From: Dorea sp. D27
GTDB lineage: Bacteria > Bacillota > Clostridia > Lachnospirales > Lachnospiraceae
Length of the DNA stretch: 64,000 nucleotides
NCBI RefSeq assembly: GCF_001185345.1
Contig: NZ_KQ236744.1
Location: 687,794 to 751,793 of the forward strand
Direction of reading: 5' to 3'
The notes under the pieces are model-generated. The model had not been told where the DNA came from. It saw only the letters and a list, made by a program, of their open reading frames with translations, and made no database searches. Both the position numbers and the translations under genes were made by a program. This document shows, piece after piece, positions 32,200 to 41,403 of this stretch. Each line of letters begins with the position of its first letter. The stretch's first letter is position 1.

Positions 32200-33612
32200 A
32201 TGCCGGTTTACTATTTGGCGGTGGATATCGGAGCGTCCAGCGGACGCCATATTCTTGGAAGTATAGAAGATGGAAGGATAGTTTTGGAAGAGGTATACCG
32301 TTTTCAGAATGGAATGATAAAAAAAGAGGGACATCTCTGCTGGGACTACAGGAAGCTGTTTGAACATATTAAGAGTGGTATTAAAAAATGCAAAGATATA
32401 GGTAAGATTCCGGTCAGCATGGGCATAGACACATGGGGAGTGGATTATGTCCTTCTCGATGAAAATGACGAAGTGCTCGGCGATATGGTGGGCTATAGAG
32501 ACAGACGCACGGACGGCATGGACGAAGAGGTATACAGAATCATTCCGGAGAAAGAGCTGTATGAAAGGACCGGAATTGAAAAGATGATGTTCAATACGAT
32601 ATTCCAGCTCATGTCAGAGAAGAAACATAGTCCCGGATATCTGGACCGGGCAAAGGCGCTGCTGTTTGTGCCTGATTTTTTCCACTTTCTGCTGACCGGG
32701 GTGAAGGTAAACGAATATACGGAAGCGACTACTTCTCAGCTTATCGATGCCCGAAGGAGAAACTGGGATTATGAGCTTATAGACAGGCTTGAGCTTCCCA
32801 GAGAGATGTTTCAGCGCATCGCGATGCCGGGGGAAAAGCTTGGGAAGCTGCGCCCGGAACTCGTGGAGGAATTTGGATTTGACATGGATATCGTGCTGCC
32901 CTGTACCCATGACACTGGGTCTGCAATTCTGGCGGTCCCGGCTAACGATGACGATTATGCCTTCATCAGTTCCGGCACATGGTCTCTGCTCGGGGTGGAG
33001 AGGGACACGCCGGACTGCACGGAATTGAGCCGTGCCAATGATTTTACGAATGAGGGAGGATACGATTCGAAAATCTGTTATCTGCGCAATATTATGGGCC
33101 TATGGATGATTCAGTCCGTAAGGCATAATCTGGACGACAGATACAGCTTCGCAGAGATATGTGCCATGGCGGCGGAAGCGGACAGTTTTCCGTCCAGAGT
33201 TGATGTGACAGATAACTGCTTTATGGCTCCAGACAACATGATAGAAGAGATAAAGGATTACTGCAGGAGGACGGGACAGCAGGTGCCTGAGACACTGGGT
33301 GAGACTGCCACATGCGTATACGCAAGTCTCGCAGAATGTTATGACAGGACGATTAAGGGAATCGAAGCGTCTACCGGAAGAACATACCGGAGAATACATA
33401 TCGTCGGAGGGGGCGGCAACGCGGAATATCTGAACAAGCTGACAGCCAGAGCGACAGGAAAAGAGGTCCATGTCGGCCCGACGGAAGGGACGGCCATCGG
33501 CAACATCGCGGCACAGATGATCTACCGTGGAGAATTTTCCGGTAAGGATGAGGCAAGGAGCATGATTCATAGATCATTTGACATTAAAGTGTATCACTAT
33601 CCTGCACGGTAA
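32200..33612 (+). CDS. rhaB: Rhamnulokinase-type kinase
   Basis: A 470-residue member of the rhamnulokinase branch of the FGGY superfamily: YLAVDIGASSGRHI, IDTWGVDYVLLD, GYRDRRTD, FNTIFQL, EATTSQLID, THDTGSAI with the catalytic Asp, SSGTWSLLG, and GGGGNAEYLN near the C-terminus. Every RhaB hallmark I know is present. No rhamnose isomerase or rhamnulose-1-P aldolase gene is adjacent; instead the D-psicose 3-epimerase follows, so it may phosphorylate another ketose at C1. ATG 32200 follows AGGAGG at 6 bases; the ATG that overlaps the previous stop lacks a site. Confidence 0.88.
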   Translation: MPVYYLAVDIGASSGRHILGSIEDGRIVLEEVYRFQNGMIKKEGHLCWDYRKLFEHIKSGIKKCKDIGKIPVSMGIDTWGVDYVLLDENDEVLGDMVGYRDRRTDGMDEEVYRIIPEKELYERTGIEKMMFNTIFQLMSEKKHSPGYLDRAKALLFVPDFFHFLLTGVKVNEYTEATTSQLIDARRRNWDYELIDRLELPREMFQRIAMPGEKLGKLRPELVEEFGFDMDIVLPCTHDTGSAILAVPANDDDYAFISSGTWSLLGVERDTPDCTELSRANDFTNEGGYDSKICYLRNIMGLWMIQSVRHNLDDRYSFAEICAMAAEADSFPSRVDVTDNCFMAPDNMIEEIKDYCRRTGQQVPETLGETATCVYASLAECYDRTIKGIEASTGRTYRRIHIVGGGGNAEYLNKLTARATGKEVHVGPTEGTAIGNIAAQMIYRGEFSGKDEARSMIHRSFDIKVYHYPAR

Positions 33613-33661
33613 TACGGGCGGGACTGGTAATAAAAATTATATCCTGAAGGAGGAGACAAAA

Positions 33662-34546
33662 ATGAAACATGGTATTTATTACGCATATTGGGAACAAGAG
33701 TGGGCGGCAGACTATAAACGCTATATCGAGAAGGTGGCGAAGCTGGGATTTGATCTGCTGGAAATTGGAGCCGCGCCGCTGCCGGACTACTCGCAGCAGG
33801 ATGTTATGGATTTGAAGAAGTGCGCAGATGACAACGGGATTATGCTGACAGCCGGGTATGGCCCGACCGTCAACCACAACATAGGTTCTTCAGATGCCAA
33901 GATAAGGGAAGAGGCGCTTGAGTGGTATAAGAAGCTGTTTGCAGTGATGGCGGCCCTGGACATCCGCCTCATAGGAGGAGCACTCTACTCCTACTGGCCT
34001 GTGGACTTCGCTTCGGCCGATAAGGCAGAGGACTGGAAGCGGAGCGTGGAGGGAATGCAGAATCTGGCTCCGATAGCAGGACAGTATGGCATCAATATGG
34101 GCATGGAAGTCCTGAACCGCTTTGAAAGCCATATCCTGAACACTTCAGAAGAAGGTGTGAAGTTTGTGGAAGAAGTGGGCATGGACAACGTAAAGGTTAT
34201 GCTGGATACGTTCCACATGAATATCGAAGAATCCAGTATCGGAGATGCGATACGCCGTGCAGGAAAGCTGCTTGGACACTTCCATACAGGCGAATGTAAC
34301 CGTATGGTTCCCGGAAAAGGGCGCACGCCGTGGCGTGAGATAGGGGATGCCCTCCGCGATATCGGATACGACGGAACGGTAGTGATGGAACCTTTCGTAC
34401 GCATGGGAGGCCAGGTCGGATCTGACATCAAGGTGTGGAGAGATATCAGCCGTGGGGCAGATGAGGAGAGACTGGATGAAGATGCCAGACGTGCGGTAGA
34501 ATTTCAAAGGTATATGCTGGAATGGAATTCGTGCAATTTGGATTGA
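33662..34546 (+). CDS. D-psicose (D-allulose) 3-epimerase
   Basis: A 294-residue TIM-barrel epimerase of the D-tagatose 3-epimerase family, very close in motif to clostridial D-psicose 3-epimerases: MKHGIYYAYWEQEW start, GGALYSYWPVDF, and the metal and catalytic residues Glu149 (GMEVLNRF), Asp182 (MLDTFHMN), His208 (GHFHTGECN) and Glu243 (VVMEPFVRMGG). It interconverts D-fructose and D-psicose, and often D-tagatose/D-sorbose, using Mn or Co. AGGAGGAGAC precedes ATG 33662. It follows rhamnulokinase, so the product may be phosphorylated by it. The stop overlaps the -35 of the next promoter. Confidence 0.93.
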   Translation: MKHGIYYAYWEQEWAADYKRYIEKVAKLGFDLLEIGAAPLPDYSQQDVMDLKKCADDNGIMLTAGYGPTVNHNIGSSDAKIREEALEWYKKLFAVMAALDIRLIGGALYSYWPVDFASADKAEDWKRSVEGMQNLAPIAGQYGINMGMEVLNRFESHILNTSEEGVKFVEEVGMDNVKVMLDTFHMNIEESSIGDAIRRAGKLLGHFHTGECNRMVPGKGRTPWREIGDALRDIGYDGTVVMEPFVRMGGQVGSDIKVWRDISRGADEERLDEDARRAVEFQRYMLEWNSCNLD

Positions 34547-34591
34547 CAGAGGATTGACAATGGTTTAATATATAAATAGGTTTTATAAAAC
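34543..34591 (+). promoter_or_regulatory. Promoter and palindrome before the aldo-keto reductase gene
   Basis: TTGACA (34543-34548, overlapping the epimerase stop codon), 17-base spacer, TAATAT (34566-34571). The perfect palindrome GTTTTATAAAAC (34580-34591) covers the start-point region and is a candidate operator. Confidence 0.6.
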
Positions 34592-34686
34592 TAGTTTACT
34601 TAATATTGCAATCAAAGAATCCGGGCGGATACAGGGTGGCGGTATCCTGTCATCCGTCTGTCCGGCAGAGGATGAGGAGGATGCGT

Positions 34687-35700
34687 ATGGAGAGTGTGAA
34701 TCCGGCGGCAGTTCCCCAGAGAAGGCTGAGCAACGGGATGGTTATCCCCGGCATCGGCATGGGGACATTCGGCAATGACCGATATGCCCCGCAGGAAGTG
34801 GCTGATGCGGTATACGGAGCGATAAAGGCCGGATACCGCCTTTTAGACTGTGCGGCAGCTTACGGCAACGAGAGGGATATCGGCACGGTGCTGGCCCGTT
34901 CCTTTGCGGAAGGAATCGTACAGAGGCAGGAACTGACCGTTATGACAAAGCTTTGGAATGACATGCACGGACAAGGGGATGTTCTTGTGGCATGTGCCAG
35001 GAGCCTCCGGGATCTTGGCCTTGATTATGTGGACGTGTATATGGTGCACTGGCCGTTCCCGAACTACCATGCTCCGGGGGCCGTGCTGGATGGCAGGAAC
35101 CCGGATGCGGTTCCGTATTCGGCAGAGGAGTATATGTCCGTATGGAGGCAGATGGAACGTCTGGTTGACATGGGGCTTGTCAGAAGTCTTGGCATGTCTA
35201 ATATGACAATCACGAAGCTTAAGCAGGTGCTCCCGCTTTGCAGGATCAAGCCTGTTGTCCTGGAAGTGGAGATGAATCCTGCCTTCCAGCAGCCCAAGCT
35301 CTTTGAATACTGCATCAGACATGATATCCTGCCGGTTGCTTTCAGCCCGATGGGATCTCCGTGCAGGCCAAAGCGTGATACGGAAGAAGGGGATGTAGTT
35401 ACATTCGAGATGGACGAACTTCGGGAGATTGCCCGGGCGCATCACTGCCATCCCGCAGAGATATGTGTGAAATGGGCGGTACAGAGGGGACATGTACCGA
35501 TTCCATTTTCAGTATATCCGGCAGAATACGCAGGCAACTTAAGATGTGCGACGGAAGATTTTCTTACAGAGGCCGAGATGGAGACGCTGCGAAAAGCCGA
35601 CAGGAACGCCCGCCTTATCAAAGGAAAGGTATTCCTCTGGGAAGGAGCCGAAAGCTGGAGGGACATCTGGGATGGCGAGGATGAGTGGAATAAGCGTTAA
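34687..35700 (+). CDS. Aldo/keto reductase
   Basis: A 337-residue AKR with the catalytic tetrad visible: Asp and Tyr in LLDCAAAYGNE, Lys in MTKLWND and His in YMVHWPF. The GMGTFG start and SLGMSNMT strand match the barrel, and the C-terminal LIKGKVFLWEG region contributes to cofactor binding. It reduces an aldose or ketose to a polyol, or the reverse, usually with NADPH. ATG 34687 lies 6 bases after GAGGAGG; earlier in-frame ATGs are too close or lack a site. It is co-transcribed with the next FGGY kinase. Confidence 0.88.
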   Translation: MESVNPAAVPQRRLSNGMVIPGIGMGTFGNDRYAPQEVADAVYGAIKAGYRLLDCAAAYGNERDIGTVLARSFAEGIVQRQELTVMTKLWNDMHGQGDVLVACARSLRDLGLDYVDVYMVHWPFPNYHAPGAVLDGRNPDAVPYSAEEYMSVWRQMERLVDMGLVRSLGMSNMTITKLKQVLPLCRIKPVVLEVEMNPAFQQPKLFEYCIRHDILPVAFSPMGSPCRPKRDTEEGDVVTFEMDELREIARAHHCHPAEICVKWAVQRGHVPIPFSVYPAEYAGNLRCATEDFLTEAEMETLRKADRNARLIKGKVFLWEGAESWRDIWDGEDEWNKR

Positions 35701-35753
35701 GGGACATCTGGGACTGTAGAATAAATTGGAGATTATGATTAGGAGGATATGCA

Positions 35754-37295
35754 ATGGAATATTTATTGGGAACGGACATTGGAACATCAGGAACTAAGAC
35801 GATTCTTATGGATACGAAGGGGAAGCTGATTGCACAGGATCTGGAAGAATATGACGTGCTTACGCCGAGACCGCTCTGGGCAGAGCAGTGGCCGGATGTC
35901 TGGTATGAGGCTTCCAAAGAATCTATCCGCAAGACCGTGGAGAAAGCGGCGAAAGAATCCGGCGTCAAAAGGGAAGAGATCAAGGGGATTGCCATCAGCG
36001 GATTGTATGGAGGTTCCGGGATACCGCTTGACGAGGAGATGAAGCCTGTAAGACCTTGTATGATATGGATGGACAGACGTGCACAGAAGGAGACGCAGTG
36101 GGCGCTTGACCACATCGGCGAGGAGAAGCTGCTCCAGATTACACATAACGGTGCGGATCCTTATTATGGATACACGAAGATTCTCTGGATGAAGAATAAC
36201 GAGCCTGAGAACTGGGCCCGGACCAAGTTGTTCCTCCCTCCGAATGATTATGTGATTTACAAGCTGACGGGAGAAGTCGCCATCGATTATTCTTCCGCGG
36301 GAAATATCGGCGGCATCTTTGATATGAACGACCGCGTATGGTCCGAAGAACTGCTTGACGCTATGGATATCCCGCTTTCCATGATGCCGCAGCGCATAGT
36401 GGAATCTACGGATATCGTCGGAGGCCTCAAAAAGGATATGGCGGAAGAGGTTGGCCTGTGGGAAGGGCTTCCTGTCATAGCAGGAGGTATCGACTGCGGC
36501 GCTGCCAACATCGGGCTCGGTGTATTTGAAGCAGGCGTGTACGCGGCGGCGATAGGGACTTCCATGTGCGCCGCGCTCATTTCCGACAGGCCGGTAAAAG
36601 GGAAGGGGCTAATTATATGGCCGTACCTGTATGATGCGAAGAACCTTTCATACTATTTCGCCGGTGGCAACACGGCAGGTGCTATTATCAAGTGGTTCCG
36701 GAATACGCTCTGCCAGTGGGAGGCAGAGAACCAGAAGAACGGCGGCCCAAGCGTATACGATGTGCTGAACGCCCAGGCGGAAGATATTCCGGCCGGCAGC
36801 GAGGGCCTGGTCGTATTGCCGTACTTTATGGGGGAGAGAAGCCCGGTGTGGGATTCTGACGCGAAGGGTACGATAGTAGGACTGTCTCTTACACATACGA
36901 AGGGACATATCTACCGCGCCTTCCTGGAGGCGGTTGCATACTGTCTGCGCGATGCTATGGAGGCGACGGGAGAGGATCTGGGAGAATATATCCTTATCGC
37001 CGGAGGTGTCACGAAGTCCAAAGTATGGCGGCAGATATTTGCAGATGTGACAGGATATCCGGTCGTCTGCCCTATCTATGATGTAGAAGCGAACATGGGA
37101 GATGTCATGCTGGCAGGAATCGGGACAGGGATTCTTACATATGAGGAAGTGAAGAAGTGGCAGGTGCTGGATAAGAAGATCATGCCGGACGAAGAAAACC
37201 ACAAAAAATATAACGAGTATTTCAGGCTCTATAAAAATATCTACAGTCATCTGAAGGAGGACATGAAAGAGCTTACCAAAGTGCAGCAGCTGTAG
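35754..37295 (+). CDS. FGGY carbohydrate kinase
   Basis: A 513-residue FGGY kinase: YLLGTDIGTSGTKTILMD, sugar-site ISGLYGGSG (in the place of QMHG), WMDRRAQKET, catalytic Asp in GGIDCGAANIGLG, and GGVTKSKVW at the ATP site. Gly-Tyr in the sugar loop separates it from xylulokinase and suggests a different ketose or polyol. AGGAGG precedes ATG 35754. It is the last gene before a strong terminator and forms an operon with the aldo-keto reductase. Confidence 0.88.
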   Translation: MEYLLGTDIGTSGTKTILMDTKGKLIAQDLEEYDVLTPRPLWAEQWPDVWYEASKESIRKTVEKAAKESGVKREEIKGIAISGLYGGSGIPLDEEMKPVRPCMIWMDRRAQKETQWALDHIGEEKLLQITHNGADPYYGYTKILWMKNNEPENWARTKLFLPPNDYVIYKLTGEVAIDYSSAGNIGGIFDMNDRVWSEELLDAMDIPLSMMPQRIVESTDIVGGLKKDMAEEVGLWEGLPVIAGGIDCGAANIGLGVFEAGVYAAAIGTSMCAALISDRPVKGKGLIIWPYLYDAKNLSYYFAGGNTAGAIIKWFRNTLCQWEAENQKNGGPSVYDVLNAQAEDIPAGSEGLVVLPYFMGERSPVWDSDAKGTIVGLSLTHTKGHIYRAFLEAVAYCLRDAMEATGEDLGEYILIAGGVTKSKVWRQIFADVTGYPVVCPIYDVEANMGDVMLAGIGTGILTYEEVKKWQVLDKKIMPDEENHKKYNEYFRLYKNIYSHLKEDMKELTKVQQL

Positions 37296-37308
37296 ACCGG
37301 ATATGGAG

Positions 37309-37355
37309 GGCAGGAGGCTGTTTCCCGTGGACAGGGAGGCGGCCTCCTGCCTTTT
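37309..37355 (+). terminator. Rho-independent terminator after the AKR-FGGY operon
   Basis: GGCAGGAGGC (37309-37318) pairs perfectly with GCCTCCTGCC (37342-37351), followed by TTTT. The loop is long (23 bases) and has inner pairing potential. Confidence 0.7.
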
Positions 37356-37412
37356 GCATGTCTTTAGACTGTGAACAAATATAAAAACAACATAAAACCA
37401 CAAATGTTTTAG

Positions 37413-37441
37413 TTGAATTACATGGAATTGTATGATAGTAT
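37413..37441 (+). promoter_or_regulatory. Promoter of the aldolase-DeoR-gatD-like operon
   Basis: TTGAAT (37413-37418), 17-base spacer, TAGTAT (37436-37441), about 60 bases before the class II aldolase start. Confidence 0.5.
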
Positions 37442-37503
37442 CAACTTAGAAACAACGAAAAACAAAGGCAATCCAACCATGTCAGAATAAGGAGGATATG
37501 TAC

Positions 37504-38190
37504 ATGCAGAGCGAACTTGATATCAAAAAAGAGATGTGCGAGATAGGAAAAAGAGTATACAGCCGAGGAATGGTCGCGGCGAATGACGGTAACTTTTCGG
37601 TCAAATTAAATGACGGCGAATTCTTATGTACCCCGACGGGAGTCAGCAAAGGCTTTATGACACCGGAGTACATATGCAAAGTGGATGCAAAAGGAAATGT
37701 TATCGAAGCGAATGAAGGATTCAAGCCATCTTCTGAGATAAAGATGCATATGCGCGTGTATAAGGAAAGAGAAGATGTAAGGTCGGTGGTACATGCACAT
37801 CCTATGTATGCAACTACATTCGCCGTATCCGGCATGGCGCTGACACAGCCTATCATGCCGGAGGCGGTCATAGCACTTGGCACGGTGCCGCTCGCAAGAT
37901 ATGGGACGCCGTCCACGGAAGAGATACCGGATGCAATCGCAGAGTACCTTCCATATTATGACGCGGTTCTTCTTGAGAACCACGGTGCGCTCACATATGG
38001 AGACTCGCTCCTTGGCGCCTATCATAAGATGGAATCGCTGGAATTCTACGCGCGGCTGTTATACCAGGCCATGCAGGTGGGAGGGCCGCAGGTGCTTGAT
38101 GAAGAGCAGGTCAAAAGGCTTTACGGCATGAGGAAGCAGTATGGGCTTACAGGAAGGCATCCTGCTGACATGGATAAGACGGAGAAGTAG
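37504..38190 (+). CDS. Class II (zinc) aldolase/adducin family protein, fuculose-1-P aldolase type
   Basis: A 228-residue enzyme with the family phosphate site GNFSVK and the catalytic Glu78 in PSSE. Zinc His residues lie in VVHAHPMYAT (His97, 99) and LENHGAL. This matches L-fuculose-1-phosphate aldolase/L-ribulose-5-phosphate 4-epimerase proteins; lacking a neighbour that fixes the substrate, I favour cleavage of a ketose 1-phosphate to DHAP and an aldehyde. ATG 37504 sits 8 bases after GGAGG; ATG 37498 is too close. First gene of a six-gene operon running to 43392. Confidence 0.87.
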   Translation: MQSELDIKKEMCEIGKRVYSRGMVAANDGNFSVKLNDGEFLCTPTGVSKGFMTPEYICKVDAKGNVIEANEGFKPSSEIKMHMRVYKEREDVRSVVHAHPMYATTFAVSGMALTQPIMPEAVIALGTVPLARYGTPSTEEIPDAIAEYLPYYDAVLLENHGALTYGDSLLGAYHKMESLEFYARLLYQAMQVGGPQVLDEEQVKRLYGMRKQYGLTGRHPADMDKTEK

Positions 38191-38214
38191 AACACGGAAT
38201 TCGGAGGTGTTAGA

Positions 38215-39012
38215 ATGCTTGCAATAGAAAGACGGAATGACATACTGGAACGTCTGCAGAAGGAGAAAAGAGTCGTCGTCAGTGAGTTGAGCCAGGCATA
38301 CCAAGTGTCTGAGGAGACGATCCGCAGAGACCTGGAAAAGCTGGAAAACGACGGGCTCGTCATAAAGAGTTATGGAGGTGCGGTGCTGAACGAGCATAGC
38401 ATCTTCGACCTGCCCTTCAATATAAGAAAGAATCAGAAGATTGTTGAAAAGCAGAAGATGGCAGACCTGATAGTCGGGATGGTCCGGGACGGAGAAGCCA
38501 TCATGCTGGACGCCAGTTCCACAGATGTGTATATAGCCAAAGCGCTCAAAGAAAAGAAGAAGCTTACCGTGATTACCAATTCCGTTGAGATTATCGTGGA
38601 ACTGTTTGATATGCCCGAATGGAGCGTTATCTCGACGGGCGGCGTATCGCGGGAGAAGTCGTTTGCCCTTGTCGGTCCGCATACTGACCGTATGATTCAG
38701 TCCTACCATGTGGACAAGGCAGTCATTTCCTGCAAAGGGCTCAGCCTGGAGGCAGGCATCACAGATTCAGATGAGCAGGACGCGAACAGTAAGAAGATGA
38801 TGCTCAGGTCGGCAAAGGAGAGGATACTCGTAGCGGACAGCTCTAAGTTTGGCGAGATTGCGTTTACAAAAGTTGCCGAGTGGACTGATCTGACGAAGAT
38901 CGTGACGGACAGGAAGCCGGGCGGACAGTGGCTTCAGGAGTTTGAAAAGAACAGAATTGAATGTATCTATCCAGGTAAAGAGAAAGAGTCAAAGGAAAAG
39001 GAGATAAAATAA
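38215..39012 (+). CDS. DeoR/GlpR family transcriptional regulator
   Basis: A 265-residue regulator: N-terminal helix-turn-helix (VVVSELSQAYQVSEETIRRDLEKL, split by the family's usual turn) and C-terminal sugar-phosphate sensor (DGEAIMLDASSTDVYIAKAL, TVITNSVEII, CKGLSLEAGITDSDE). It is embedded within the operon it probably controls; its stop overlaps the next ATG (TAATG). GGAGGTG precedes the start. Inducer is likely a phosphorylated intermediate such as tagatose or fructose phosphate. Confidence 0.9.
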   Translation: MLAIERRNDILERLQKEKRVVVSELSQAYQVSEETIRRDLEKLENDGLVIKSYGGAVLNEHSIFDLPFNIRKNQKIVEKQKMADLIVGMVRDGEAIMLDASSTDVYIAKALKEKKKLTVITNSVEIIVELFDMPEWSVISTGGVSREKSFALVGPHTDRMIQSYHVDKAVISCKGLSLEAGITDSDEQDANSKKMMLRSAKERILVADSSKFGEIAFTKVAEWTDLTKIVTDRKPGGQWLQEFEKNRIECIYPGKEKESKEKEIK

Positions 39013-39863
39013 TGCCATTAGTAACATCAGAACAAATGTTATTGGATGCCCAGAAGGGCGGATATGCCGTAGGCGCGTTTAATGTAGAGAATATGGAGAT
39101 GGTCAAGGCCGTCATAGGTGCGGCGGAGGAGGTCAAGGCACCGGTCATGCTGCAGACGACACCATCTACAGTAAAATATGGTTCGCTTGATACGTATTAT
39201 GGGATGGCCGCGGCGGAAGCAGGGAAGGCCACCGTTCCCGTCTGCCTTCATCTGGACCACGGCAGCAGCTTTGAACTTGCGGTTCAGGCAATGAAAGCAG
39301 GCTATACCTCTGTCATGATTGACGGTTCACATGAAGACTTTGAAGAGAACATCGCACTTACGAAAAAGGTGGCTGATGTGGCAAAGGCCTGTGGTATCCC
39401 TGTCGAGGCAGAGCTTGGCAAGGTGGGCGGCAAGGAGGATGACCTTGAGGCTGACGCAGATACGAATACCGACCCTGCGGAGGCAAAAGAGTTTGCCGAA
39501 AGGACAGGAGTATCCTCTCTGGCAATCGCCATCGGAACAGCCCACGGATTCTATGCGGGTACGCCGGTGCTGGATAAGGAGCGGGTGAGCGAGATTAAGG
39601 AAGTCGTACCGGTGCCTCTCGTACTCCATGGCGCATCAGGCCTTCGTGATGAAGATGTGAGGGAATGTGTCAGAAGAGGAATGTGCAAAGTGAATTTCGC
39701 GACGGAGCTGCGTGTTGCATATACGGAGGCATGCAAGAAGCTTCTGGAAGAGAAGCCGGAGACATTTGACCCGAAGAAGCTTGGGAATGTCGGTATGGAA
39801 GCTGTGAAAGAGCTTGTCAAGGGCCGTATGAAGGTATGTGGATGTGACGGCAAGGCATATTAG
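39012..39863 (+). CDS. Class II ketose-bisphosphate aldolase (GatY/KbaY/FbaA-like)
   Basis: A 283-residue zinc aldolase: catalytic Asp and metal His in CLHLDHGSSF (His80, Asp82, His83), EAELGKVGGKEDD, GTAHGFYAG, LHGASGL and the phosphate-site NFATELR. This matches tagatose-1,6-bisphosphate and fructose-bisphosphate aldolases. With the GatD-like dehydrogenase and the PfkB kinase in the same operon, cleavage of tagatose 1,6-bisphosphate is likely. Translation starts on the stop codon of the DeoR gene, so the two are coupled. Confidence 0.9.
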   Translation: MPLVTSEQMLLDAQKGGYAVGAFNVENMEMVKAVIGAAEEVKAPVMLQTTPSTVKYGSLDTYYGMAAAEAGKATVPVCLHLDHGSSFELAVQAMKAGYTSVMIDGSHEDFEENIALTKKVADVAKACGIPVEAELGKVGGKEDDLEADADTNTDPAEAKEFAERTGVSSLAIAIGTAHGFYAGTPVLDKERVSEIKEVVPVPLVLHGASGLRDEDVRECVRRGMCKVNFATELRVAYTEACKKLLEEKPETFDPKKLGNVGMEAVKELVKGRMKVCGCDGKAY

Positions 39864-39886
39864 AAGCGGAAAGAATGAGTGGTGCT

Positions 39887-41401
39887 ATGGAACAGTATTT
39901 ATTAGGAATCGATATTGGAACGAGTGCATGCAAGGTTGCGGTATTTGATGGAAACGGCCAGGTAAAGGCCAGTGCCAGCGGGAGCTACCATGTATATTAT
40001 CCCCATCCGGGATGGGCAGAACAGAATCCGGAGGAGTGGTGGCAGGCGGTTTGCGCTGCAGTCAAAACAGTGATAGCGAAGGGCGGGATACGGCCGTCTG
40101 ACATCGCGGGCATCGGTATTGACGGGCAGAGCTGGTCGGCCATACCAATCGACGGGGATGGAAATGTACTGGCCAACACGCCAATCTGGATGGATACGAG
40201 AGCGGCTCATATCTGTGAGGAGACGGGCCGCCGGATTGGCGTGAACAGAATATTTGACGTGTGCGGCAATCCATTCAAGCCTTCTTATACTACGCCAAAG
40301 GTGCTCTGGTATAAGGAGCAGATGCCGGAAGTGTACAGGAACACAGACAAGATCTTGCAGTCCAACAGCTATATTGCATTTAAGCTGACGAAAGAGGTAA
40401 CGCAGGAACTCACACAGGGGTACGGGCACCATTGCTTCAGCATGAGGCACGGTACGTGGGATAAGGATATGTGCCGTGAGCTGGGGATGGACCCCGGGAT
40501 GCTGCCGGAGATCTGCGCGAGCCATGAGGTCATCGGTACCGTGACTGCCAGGGCAGCAAAGGAGTGTGGCCTGGCAGAAGGGATCCCTGTCGTGGCAGGG
40601 GCGCTCGACGCTGCATGCGGAACGCTTGGAGCCGGCGCCATACATCCTGGCGAGACGCAGGAACAGGGCGGGCAAGCCGGAGGCATGAGCATCTGTATGG
40701 ATACATACAAGGCGGATGAGCGGCTCATCTTAAGCTGCCATGCCGTTCCGGGGCAGTGGATCCTTCAGGGCGGGACAGTCGGAGGAGGAGGCGTCATGCG
40801 CTGGCTGGAACATGAATTCGCAGACTATGAGCGCTTGAAGGGGAAAGAGGCCGGAAAGAGTTCGCTGGAACTTTTTAATGAGCTGGCAGAAACAGTTCCG
40901 GCGGGAAGCGACGGCGTAGTGTTCCTTCCTTATATGTCCGGGGAGCGTTCGCCCATCTGGGATCCAGATGCAAAGGGCGTCTATTACGGACTGGATTTCA
41001 GCAAGACGAAAGGACATTTTATCAGAGCGGCGATGGAGGGGGTGGCCCTGTCGCTGAGACACAATCTGGATGTGGCCGAACAGGCGGGAGCATCGGTCAG
41101 TGAGCTTCGTTCCATGGGCGGATCTGCCAATTCCCTGCTTTGGACGCAGATAAAGTCCGATGTAACCGGTAAGAGGATTGTCGTCCCGTCCTCCGATACA
41201 GCCACGACGCTGGGGGCTGTCATCCTTGCGGGTGTCGGGGTTGGCATGTACGGAAGCTTTGAGGAGGCTGTCAAGAAGACGGTCGTAGAGAAGCGGTACC
41301 ACGAGCCCGACATCGGGAAGAAGGAAGTGTATGATAGAAATTATAACGTATATCTGAAGCTGTATGAGAATCTCAAAGCAGTCATGAAAGGAGAAGGATA
41401 A
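39887..41401 (+). CDS. FGGY carbohydrate kinase
   Basis: A 504-residue FGGY kinase: YLLGIDIGTSACKVAVFD, IDGQSWSAI in the sugar site, WMDTRAAH, catalytic Asp in AGALDAACGTLGAG, and a GG-S loop (SMGGSANSLLW) for ATP. I took ATG 39887 because it gives the family's usual N-terminus; ATG 39875 upstream is also possible and neither has a strong ribosome site. In an operon without a PTS, this enzyme may supply the sugar phosphate that the neighbouring GatD-like dehydrogenase uses. Confidence 0.87.
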   Translation: MEQYLLGIDIGTSACKVAVFDGNGQVKASASGSYHVYYPHPGWAEQNPEEWWQAVCAAVKTVIAKGGIRPSDIAGIGIDGQSWSAIPIDGDGNVLANTPIWMDTRAAHICEETGRRIGVNRIFDVCGNPFKPSYTTPKVLWYKEQMPEVYRNTDKILQSNSYIAFKLTKEVTQELTQGYGHHCFSMRHGTWDKDMCRELGMDPGMLPEICASHEVIGTVTARAAKECGLAEGIPVVAGALDAACGTLGAGAIHPGETQEQGGQAGGMSICMDTYKADERLILSCHAVPGQWILQGGTVGGGGVMRWLEHEFADYERLKGKEAGKSSLELFNELAETVPAGSDGVVFLPYMSGERSPIWDPDAKGVYYGLDFSKTKGHFIRAAMEGVALSLRHNLDVAEQAGASVSELRSMGGSANSLLWTQIKSDVTGKRIVVPSSDTATTLGAVILAGVGVGMYGSFEEAVKKTVVEKRYHEPDIGKKEVYDRNYNVYLKLYENLKAVMKGEG

Positions 41402-41403
41402 CG

